A stretch of DNA of 64,000 nucleotides from CAVSUB01 sp963730995 (GTDB taxonomy: Bacteria > Acidobacteriota > Vicinamibacteria > Vicinamibacterales > 2-12-FULL-66-21), in the NCBI GenBank assembly GCA_963730995.1, contig CAVSUB010000002.1, positions 1-64,000 of the forward strand, read 5' to 3'. The notes beneath the pieces were generated by a model. The model had not been told where the DNA came from. It saw nothing but the letters and a program-made list of their open reading frames with translations, and ran no database searches. A program made the translations under genes and the position numbers. Position 1 is the first letter of the stretch, and the number at the start of each line of letters is the position of its first letter. Of this stretch, positions 57,904 to 64,000 are shown in pieces.

Positions 57904-59494
57904 ATGGCCCGCTACGACCTCATGCACTGGTCACAACGCGTTCGGGACCAGCAGGCAGCCGCTCGCGCTGCTCAACCGGCACCGTCCGTGCTGCCGACGC
58001 CGGCGCGACAGCCGGCAAAGCCGCGTGCGTCCCGTCCGAAGCCTCCGCGTGATGAGGAGGCCGAGCAATTGCTGCGCCTCTGTCGCGAGGGGCGCTTGTT
58101 CGAGTTGCAGGCGTGGGTTGCGGCGGGCAAATCGCTGTCGGTGCCGGCGCACTACCGCCAGACACCCATGCGGATAGCGCTCAACACAGGATTCCACAGC
58201 CTGATCGAGTTTCTGTTGCGGCACGAGGAGAACCAGTCCGCCAAGGATGACGTATTGAGGCAGGCATGCTGGAGTGGACAGCGTTCCGTCATGCAGCTCG
58301 CGCTGAACCACGGTGCGAGTATCGGCGGCGTGTCGTTCCAGAGCGTGATCGAAACCTGGGACCGGGGAGTCGCGCAACTATTCCTCGAGCACGGCGCCGA
58401 CCCAGTGACGAACGCTCCGTTCGCACGCGCGTTCAAGGCGCGCGTGAAGGCCGTCCTCGGGATCTTTCTCGACTGCAAGCGTGCGCGTCCAGACGTCGCA
58501 GAAGCGTTGCAGGCTGCAAGCTGACATGGCCTTGCGTCAGGCTTGCCAGGACGAGGATCTCAAATGGGTCAGCTTGCTCATGTGGCTGGGAGCCAATCCG
58601 CGGGCAAAGGGGCTCGCGACCGACGACCTTGACACTCCCGATGCGGTGGACAATCCGGAGTATCAGCAGTCGGCGCTCCAGATTGCCTGTCGGAGCAAGG
58701 AGCCGAAGATCCTGAAACGGCTGAAGCCGGATCCCGCGACCGACGACCTGCGTGAGCTGATGGCCGCCGCGGCGTCGCTCATCACGACTCCGGAGACCGT
58801 GGCGTACCTCGTCACCCTCGGCGCCGACGTCAACGACAAGTCCGACGGCGGATCAACGGTCTTGGAGACGTGCTTGCGCAACTTTGCTTGGAGAGAGTCA
58901 GTCTGGGAGGCGTCGTACCCTTATCGGCACAGCATCGTTTCTGCGTCTCGCCTCGGCAAATCGCTCGATGCGTTGGGATTCTTGCTGGAGAAGGGTGCAC
59001 GGTGGACACCGGATGATCGGGCAATCGCCGATACTCGGCGGGCGCTGTATCGCGTCGACGGCGAAGGGGTTGCTGCCGTGGTCAAACTGCTGCGTGCGCA
59101 CCACGCCTGCGACGACAACATCCTGACGGCCCTCATTCGAACGGAGAAGATGCGCAACATGCTCGCCGAGGCCAATCGTCAGAGGGCCGGCGCTGAACGC
59201 CATGCGAAGCGCGTGGCCGGGCGAGAAACAGTACGCCCGGAATCTCCTTCACCAGCGAAGCCCACGCCCGCGCGGCTCCCTCCTTCACGGTACGATCGGC
59301 AGCGCTTGTACGAGGAGGTCTGGAGTGAGCCGACGCAGCAAGTGGCCAAGCGCTATGGCGTCTCCGATGTGGCCATCGCCAAGGCGTGTGCGCTGCTCGC
59401 CATCCCCAAGCCGCCACGCGGCTACTGGGCCAAGAAGGCGGCCGGACAGAAACTGCCGGATCGGCCACCACTACCGATTTTGCGTGGTGGCTGA
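57904..59494 (+). CDS. Ankyrin-repeat protein with C-terminal HTH-like domain, one frame break
   Basis: About 530 residues, no signal peptide. A Pro/Ala-rich N-terminus is followed by about seven divergent ankyrin-type units (QTPMRIALNTGFHSLIEFLL, KDDVLRQACWSGQRSVMQLA, SALQIACRSKEPKILKRLK, TVAYLVTLGADVNDKSDGGS, GKSLDALGFLLEKGARWTPD). One break near 58520 between two units. The last 65 residues (YDRQRLYEEVWSEPTQQVAK, RYGVSDVAIAKACALLAIPK, PPRGYWAKKAAGQKLPDRP) are a separate helix-turn-helix-like domain that I know from many bacterial accessory-region proteins, without established function. Probably a cytoplasmic DNA- or protein-binding factor of the element. Confidence 0.75.
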
Positions 59495-59533
59495 AGTCTG
59501 GGCGACGATGCGACACTGGCGTCGTCGGTCCGC

Positions 59534-60241
59534 ATGCGAATTGTTGCCTTCAGCGATCAGCACGGGTTCTTGCCGGATATCCCGCCGTGCGATCTCTTGA
59601 TCGTCGCCGGCGATGTCTGCCCGGACCGTTTCGGGCCGTTCATGGCGGTCCACGACCCGTATCAACAGCAGGCGTGGTTTGACCGGACCGTACGGCCGTG
59701 GCTCGCCGCCACGCCGGCGACACACAAGCTGCTCACGTGGGGCAATCACGACTGGTGCGGGCAGATGTGCAGCTTCCGCTCGGACACGCCTGCGCACGCG
59801 CGATCGACCGATCTCCAGATCCTCGTGGACGAAGGGACGACGGTGGCGTCCGGCAGGGACGCGGGTCTCGAAGTGTCGGTGTGGGCGACGCCCTGGTCGA
59901 ACCTGTTCATGCGGTGGGCGTTCATGAAGCGGCCGAGCGACCTCGAGCGCGTCTACGCGGCGATCCCCGAGGGCATCGACATCTTGGTGTCGCATCAACC
60001 GCCGCTCTATCACGGCGACCGCACGTTCAATCTGGACTCGGGTCGCGTCGAGTATGTAGGTAGCCGCGAACTGCTCGATGCGATCGAGAGAGTTCGGCCG
60101 AGGATCGTGATCTGCGGTCACGTTCACGGAGGCTTCGGGCGCTACGAGCATCAGGGCATTCCGATCTACAACGTCAGCGTCGTCGACGAGAGGTACCGGC
60201 TCGTCAACGCGCCGACGGTCATCGACCTGCCAAACGTCTGA
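59534..60241 (+). CDS. Metallophosphoesterase (calcineurin-like)
   Basis: Intact 235 residues. Complete metal site: RIVAFSDQHGFLPDIP (DxH), LLIVAGDVCPDRFGPF (GD), LLTWGNHDWCGQM (GNHD), DILVSHQPPLYHGD (H) and RIVICGHVHGGFGRYEHQ (GHxH). Belongs to the Icc/MPPED-like single-domain phosphodiesterases. Begins 39 bases after the ankyrin gene in the same direction, so the pair is probably co-transcribed; a nucleotide or phosphoprotein substrate is possible. Confidence 0.92.
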   Translation: MRIVAFSDQHGFLPDIPPCDLLIVAGDVCPDRFGPFMAVHDPYQQQAWFDRTVRPWLAATPATHKLLTWGNHDWCGQMCSFRSDTPAHARSTDLQILVDEGTTVASGRDAGLEVSVWATPWSNLFMRWAFMKRPSDLERVYAAIPEGIDILVSHQPPLYHGDRTFNLDSGRVEYVGSRELLDAIERVRPRIVICGHVHGGFGRYEHQGIPIYNVSVVDERYRLVNAPTVIDLPNV

Positions 60242-60388
60242 CGCGACGCCGACCAGTGTTCAGGATTTCGCGCTGTTCATTAATTCTGAACGGGCAGTTC
60301 GCATTGACTGGCAATTGCCGAAGTACGCACAAAAAGTGTGTATTCCGGCAAACGCTGGCAGCTCACCGGCGTTCGCAACCTCGGCCGT

Positions 60389-60417
60389 TTGACGCTGCTC
60401 ACGATACTGAGTAAATT
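60389..60417 (+). promoter_or_regulatory. Predicted sigma70 promoter of the AAA/DUF4143 gene
   Basis: -35 element TTGACG at 60389-60394 and -10 element TAAATT at 60412-60417 with a 17-bp spacer. Transcription would begin at about 60424, only some five bases before the ATG at 60429, so the mRNA would be essentially leaderless; indeed no Shine-Dalgarno sequence is present. The -10 lies inside the palindrome at 60407-60424. Confidence 0.55.
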
Positions 60418-60424
60418 TACTCAG
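60407..60424. repeat. Perfect 18-bp palindrome overlapping the promoter
   Basis: CTGAGTAAATTTACTCAG is its own reverse complement over all 18 bases, which is unlikely by chance in GC-rich DNA and stands out by AT content. It covers the predicted -10 element and ends four bases before the start codon of the ATPase gene. A dimeric regulator binding here would block transcription; which protein does so is not visible. Confidence 0.75.
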
Positions 60425-60428
60425 AACA

Positions 60429-61643
60429 ATGAGCACGTCGGGCAACCCTGAATTTGAACGGCAGCAAGCGAGCACCCTTGCGGCCAGGCTGAGCGAGCCC
60501 CGCAGATTCCTGCAGGTCGTTGCAGGCGCTCGTCAGGTGGGCAAGACCACTCTGGTCGGCCAGGTGCTGAGCCGCCTCGACATCCCGAGTGTCTTCGTCT
60601 CTGCCGATGAGCCAACCGTCGGTGACACCGCTTGGCTCGCCGCGCAGTGGGAGCGTGGGCGGCTAGCGGCGGCCGATGCCGGCAAAGCTGGGGCCGTCCT
60701 GGTCTTGGACGAGGTGCAGAAGATCCCACGCTGGTCGGAAACCGTGAAGCGCCTCTGGGACGAGGATTCGCGCGCCCGTCGCCCGCTCAAAGTCGTCCTG
60801 CTCGGGTCGGCGCCTCTCTTGATGCGACAAGGGCTCACGGAGAGCCTGGCCGGCCGATTTGAAGTCGTGCACCTGCCGCACTGGTCATTCGCCGAGATGC
60901 GCGCCGCCTTCGCCTTTTCGCTGGAGGAGTACCTGTACTTCGGCGGCTATCCGGGAGCTGCGCCGCTCATCAAGGACCCGCAACGCTGGCGGCGCTACAT
61001 GCTCGATGCGCTGATCGAAACCACCATCTCCCGCGATGTCCTCTTAATGACGCGGGTAGACAAGCCGGCCCTCTTGCGACGGTTGTTCGAGCTGGGTTGC
61101 CGCTATTCCGGCCAGGTGCTCTCGTATACAAAGATGCTCGGACAGCTTCAGGATGTGGGCAATGCCACCACGCTGGCGCATTACCTCGAGCTATTGGGCG
61201 GCGCGGGAATGCTTACGGGCCTCCAGAAGTACGCCGGCAAGGCCGTTCGTCAGCGCGGATCGAGCCCGAAGCTGCAGGTGATGAACACCGCACTCATGAC
61301 CGCGCAGTCCGGCCTCTCACCCGACGAAGCGCGGGCCGACCGCGAGTTTCGCGGGCGCCTCGTCGAGTCAGCTGTGGGCGCGCATATCGCCAACGCGGCG
61401 GCGGGCGGGGCCTGCGACCTTTTCTACTGGCGCGAACGGAACCGCGAGGTGGACTTCGTGGTGCGTGCCGGCCGCACGGTCATCGCAATCGAAGTGAAGA
61501 GCGGCCGCGCGCCTGGTGCGTTTCCAGGCCTTGGCGCCTTCACGGAGGCTTTCAAGCCGAAGCGCACGTTGCTGGTGGGAGGCGACGGCATCTCGCTGGA
61601 GGAGTTCTTGACCAAGCCGGTTGAACACTGGCTCCAGGCCTGA
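60429..61643 (+). CDS. AAA ATPase with DUF4143 domain
   Basis: Intact 404 residues. N-terminal AAA_14 ATPase: Walker A FLQVVAGARQVGKTTLVGQV (Lys39), Walker B GAVLVLDEVQKIPRW (Asp/Glu 94-95), sensor KVVLLGSAPLLMRQGLTESL. Then the linker EEYLYFGGYPGAAPLIKDPQ and the C-terminal DUF4143 domain with a PD-(D/E)xK-like block: DLFYWRERNREVDFVVRAGR, TVIAIEVKSGRAPGAFPG (E..E.K). Such proteins are frequent, often mobile, and of unproven role. Preceded by a leaderless-type promoter with a palindromic operator; convergent with a truncated kinase gene. Confidence 0.92.
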   Translation: MSTSGNPEFERQQASTLAARLSEPRRFLQVVAGARQVGKTTLVGQVLSRLDIPSVFVSADEPTVGDTAWLAAQWERGRLAAADAGKAGAVLVLDEVQKIPRWSETVKRLWDEDSRARRPLKVVLLGSAPLLMRQGLTESLAGRFEVVHLPHWSFAEMRAAFAFSLEEYLYFGGYPGAAPLIKDPQRWRRYMLDALIETTISRDVLLMTRVDKPALLRRLFELGCRYSGQVLSYTKMLGQLQDVGNATTLAHYLELLGGAGMLTGLQKYAGKAVRQRGSSPKLQVMNTALMTAQSGLSPDEARADREFRGRLVESAVGAHIANAAAGGACDLFYWRERNREVDFVVRAGRTVIAIEVKSGRAPGAFPGLGAFTEAFKPKRTLLVGGDGISLEEFLTKPVEHWLQA

Positions 61644-61737
61644 TTGGAACCGATGAATCGAACTGATCGCGGGCATATCGCATGACGGCCGAGACGCACA
61701 CTCATCTCGCCAATTTCATCTGGAGCATCTGCAACCA

Positions 61738-62311
61738 TGTAGGCGGCCGTGCCCATGATCATGCCGAGCGCCGTGGCACGCGCCGTGAGCGTGGGCGAGT
61801 TGGCGACGTCGACCCCCGAGGCGCCGGATGGGTCCATGGCTTTCGCGAGACCGAAGTCGAGCACCTTGACGGCGCCGTCGGCTCGCACCTTGATGTTCGC
61901 GGGCTTCAGATCGCGGTGGATGATCCGCTGCTCGTGCGCGGCTTCGAGCGCCTGTGCGATCTGCTTCGCGATAAGCAAGGCTTCGTCGAGAGGCATGGCC
62001 CCGCGCGCGATGCGCTGCGACAGATCGTCACCTTCAACAAGTTCCATCACGAGGGCGGTCAGGCCCCCGCTTTCTTCGAGACCGTAGATCGCGGCGATGT
62101 TCGGATGATTGAGGGAAGCCAGCACTTCGGCTTCGCGCTGAAAACGCGCGAGCCGATCGGCATCGACCGCGAGCGACGGCGGCAGGACCTTGATCGCGAC
62201 CTGCCGCTTGAGTTTCGCGTCGGTCGCCCGATACACCTGCCCCATCCCGCCTTCCCCGATCGCCTCGGTGATGTTGTAGACGCCGAGGCGCGTGCCGGGA
62301 GTCAGGGCCAC
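61738..62311 (-). pseudogene. Ser/Thr protein kinase, truncated in the catalytic domain
   Basis: From GTG 62309-62311 the frame encodes a PknB-type kinase: IGEGGMGQVYRATDAKLKRQ (Gly loop), VAIKVLPPSLAV (Lys), RIIHRDLKPANIKVRADGAV, LDFGLAKAMD, MIMGTAAYM. Homology stops exactly there, before the expected APEQ motif; the frame then runs antisense through the 3' end of the DUF4143 gene to 61424 with no kinase resemblance. The C-terminal lobe and any sensor domain are missing from the neighbourhood. An insertion or recombination at about 61735 cut the gene, so it should be inactive. Confidence 0.8.
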
Positions 62312-62448
62312 GTGTGACGTTAGTATAGGGGCAGAAGCGTTCGGATCGGATTACTCCTCGTACACGCCGCAGTGGCTTTCGATCCCCGGTTCAGCCGGTC
62401 AAAATACCCTTCGCGACAAGGGAGGATTAAATCCATCGCTCGGCACAG

Positions 62449-63189
62449 TTACTGAGCGTCCATGCGAAGCGCGGCACTGAATTCCGCGGAGTCGCACACC
62501 CAACCAAAAAACAGGTCGATCCGCTCCAAGGCCGCCTCGTGCAGCTCTGGAGTAATATCGCGCGCGCAATCCGAGAAGACGACACCGTTGTATTCGAGAA
62601 AGACGGCATCTCGCAGGGTTGACTCGACGCAGACCGTGGTCGTGCCGCCGGTGAGAATGAGCGAGTCGATGTTGCGGGCCCTCAGCACGTCATTCAACCG
62701 ACTGCCCCAGAAGCCGCTGAATCGAGTCTTGGTGACGACGATATCTGACTCCGCCGGTGCCAACTCCGCTGGCCCGTCAGTCAGAGGAGCACCTCTCACC
62801 AGGGCCGCACCGGTGCCGTCCATCATCTGACGCGTCCGCGACCCGAGCCGTCCCGCGTCCACCAGGTCCGGCAGAAACTCAGTTCGCAGGTGCACGACCG
62901 TAATCCCGGCCTCACGTGCCGCCGGCAGGAAATTGGCGATCGGTCGCACCGTTTCGCGCATTGCGGCGAAGGGCGGGGTGTCCAGAAAGTATCGTTGTAC
63001 GTCGATGATGACGATGGCCGTTCGGCTGGGGACCAGCCGCAGCGCGTGCCCCATGCCTGGTGGTCGCCCCGCTACTGCCCGCGGTGGAACGACGACCTGC
63101 CCGTCCTCAGCCGTCACCTGTCGCACTTCTGGCACTGTGCCCCCAACGGCGATCTCACTGTCGCATACGGACCTGTACACGAAGACCAA
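62449..63189 (-). CDS. Isochorismatase-like cysteine hydrolase
   Basis: Up to 246 residues. Catalytic triad visible: Asp in RTAIVIIDVQRYFL, Lys in VVTKTRFSGFWG, Cys in LTGGTTTVCVESTLRDAVFL. The preceding cis-peptide GGTTT is typical. The start is uncertain: a TTG at 63189, a GTG at 63135 with GGGGG before it, or ATG 63052-63054; the segment VPEVRQVTAEDGQVVVPPRA upstream of the last looks coding, favouring 63135 or 63189. Hydrolyses a C-N or ether bond in small amides or isochorismate-like compounds; substrate unknown. Confidence 0.87.
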   Translation of the reverse strand: MVFVYRSVCDSEIAVGGTVPEVRQVTAEDGQVVVPPRAVAGRPPGMGHALRLVPSRTAIVIIDVQRYFLDTPPFAAMRETVRPIANFLPAAREAGITVVHLRTEFLPDLVDAGRLGSRTRQMMDGTGAALVRGAPLTDGPAELAPAESDIVVTKTRFSGFWGSRLNDVLRARNIDSLILTGGTTTVCVESTLRDAVFLEYNGVVFSDCARDITPELHEAALERIDLFFGWVCDSAEFSAALRMDAQ

Positions 63190-63359
63190 TCACCGGTGAT
63201 GATTCTGGACGATCCGGCATGTCGGCGATATCACACGAACATGTGATTCTCCCTTCACATGCGGCTTACCGCCAGCCCGCCTTGCCGATGACCCCCTCCC
63301 GGCAGACACTGAGGCTGTGCGCTGAACAGTGCCAGTGGTAATGGTAAAGTCGATGGTGC

Positions 63360-64000
63360 GTGCCGGCTCCCACGATTCGATACGCACACGCGAAAGACGG
63401 CGGGCGCGTCGCGTTCCACACCTTGGGAACGGGGCCGGCGTTGGTCATGTTGTTCCCGCTTCACGTCAGTCACCTGACGCTGAACTGGCAAGTGCCGCTG
63501 CATCGCACTGGAATCGAATTCTTCGCCCGCCACTTCCAGGTCATCAATCTCGATTGTCGTGGCGGGGGCCTATCCGAACGACGCATCGCGTGCTTGTCGG
63601 TGGATTCGCTCGTCGCTGACGTCGACGTGGTTTTGGCCGCGCTCGGCGTGGAGCGCGTCGCGTTCTGCGCGCTCGGCGATGCCGCATTGCTGGCCTGCCA
63701 TTTCGCCGCGATCGCGCCGGCGCGTGTCGCGAGCATCGTTTTTGTGCAAAGCGGCGAGTCCGCGGCCAATCGGAGGTTGCTGAGTCTGCGGCACATCACG
63801 CCGAACGTCGAAGCACAGGTCCGTGGCGCGTTGTTTGGCGGCCTGGGCGACAAGCACAACTCTGCGGCGCTCGCTTCCGTCGCGCGCGACGCTCTGAACC
63901 CGGAGGCCCTGCGCCAGTGGGAGCAACTGCTGGAGATCACGTCGTTGTTGTTGATAGCGAGACAGGTGGCGGCGCCGGCTCTTTGCTTACACGCCTCAGA
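63360..64000 (+). CDS. Alpha/beta-hydrolase-like domain protein, runs off the window
   Basis: From GTG 63360, directly downstream of an in-frame stop at 63345-63347, the frame is open to the window end (213 codons). It reads as an alpha/beta hydrolase of the kind fused to adenylate cyclase or LuxR-type outputs: TIRYAHAKDGGRVAFHTLGT, GPALVMLFPLHVSHLTLNW, FQVINLDCRGGGLSE, VERVAFCALGDAALLACHFA, APALCLHAS. The nucleophile elbow GDAAL has no Ser, so the domain may bind rather than hydrolyse a ligand. Whatever follows lies outside the window. Confidence 0.72.
   Translation, partial: MPAPTIRYAHAKDGGRVAFHTLGTGPALVMLFPLHVSHLTLNWQVPLHRTGIEFFARHFQVINLDCRGGGLSERRIACLSVDSLVADVDVVLAALGVERVAFCALGDAALLACHFAAIAPARVASIVFVQSGESAANRRLLSLRHITPNVEAQVRGALFGGLGDKHNSAALASVARDALNPEALRQWEQLLEITSLLLIARQVAAPALCLHAS

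Noticed and set aside
61424..61737. Novel C-terminal domain of the kinase
   Set aside because: These codons are antisense to the conserved end of the DUF4143 gene, so they are read-through rather than a domain.
61640..61740. Right attachment site of the tRNA-Ser element at the kinase joint
   Set aside because: No stretch here matches the 3' end of tRNA-Ser well enough, so the joint may result from another event.
1..64000. CRISPR array, rRNA, insertion-sequence transposase or further tRNA genes
   Set aside because: No regularly spaced repeats, no transposase motifs and no other tRNA fold were seen on reading through; short RNAs could still be missed without a covariance search.

Overview
The window is GC-rich chromosomal DNA, densely coded on both strands. 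Its gene mix suggests a soil-type member of the Acidobacteriota (Vicinamibacteria-like): secreted di-haem cytochrome peroxidase, SMP-30/DM13/haem-binding/cupin cluster, large glucosidases, a kinase-ATPase-sigma54 regulator, ECF sigma factors with zinc-finger anti-sigma factors, and many small VOC, DoxX, DinB and SDR proteins. This taxonomic guess is inference from gene content. No rRNA or marker gene is present; the only RNA gene seen is tRNA-Ser(GCU) at 55954-56044.

A dominating feature is frame disruption. About 26 of about 62 genes are readable only by changing frame one or more times, often at short homopolymers (for example an extra T near 9250 and an extra G near 13748), while conserved residues remain on both sides. 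I read most of these as uncorrected single-base indels in the assembly rather than true decay, so I give whole-gene spans and describe the breaks.

Layout. 1-4.3 kb: two DoxX-like proteins, a secreted beta-propeller, a secreted L-2-haloacid-dehalogenase-like protein and a DUF1223 thioredoxin-like protein. 4.3-10 kb: small secreted protein, ABM monooxygenase, ECF sigma/anti-sigma pair coupled to an FMN reductase, GNAT, phosphotransferase, MOSC protein. 10-14.4 kb: glycogen debranching enzyme and two SDR oxidoreductases. 14.4-16.6 kb: di-haem peroxidase ending at a strong hairpin. 16.7-24 kb: a long leftward gene run starting with a GH63-like glucosidase and continuing with a translationally coupled membrane module (100-aa protein, 54-aa protein, ferric-reductase/Rieske protein, membrane protein), an FMN reductase with a zinc ribbon, DUF1622, and a uridine-kinase-like protein. 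24-27.7 kb: aquaporin, GMC oxidoreductase overlapping a secreted double-VOC protein. 27.7-31 kb: methyltransferase, ATP-grasp protein, membrane protein, anchored alpha/beta hydrolase. 31-34.3 kb: gluconolactonase-like protein, DM13, GlcG/HbpS and cupin proteins. 34.4-40.5 kb: one giant regulator (Ser/Thr kinase, ATPase, TPR-like region, two GAF domains, sigma54 activator, Fis HTH). 40.9-47.1 kb: STAS protein overlapping an ECF sigma factor, a PlsC/OlsB-type double acyltransferase, a leftward DoxX-DinB-NRDE-DedA operon and a zinc-finger anti-sigma factor. 47.2-55.2 kb: LtrA, a DUF1223 remnant, a Tat-type molybdopterin oxidoreductase with cytochrome b and a small cysteine protein, a second HbpS-like protein, VOC protein, FAD monooxygenase, NhaA.

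55.9-61.7 kb is the accessory part: a tyrosine integrase whose 3' end lies 11 bases from tRNA-Ser, an excisionase-type HTH, an ankyrin protein with a C-terminal HTH-like domain, a metallophosphoesterase, and an AAA/DUF4143 ATPase whose promoter contains a perfect 18-bp palindrome directly before an apparently leaderless start. At its right edge a Ser/Thr kinase gene is cut off inside the catalytic domain. The window closes with an isochorismatase-like hydrolase and an alpha/beta-hydrolase-like gene running off the end.
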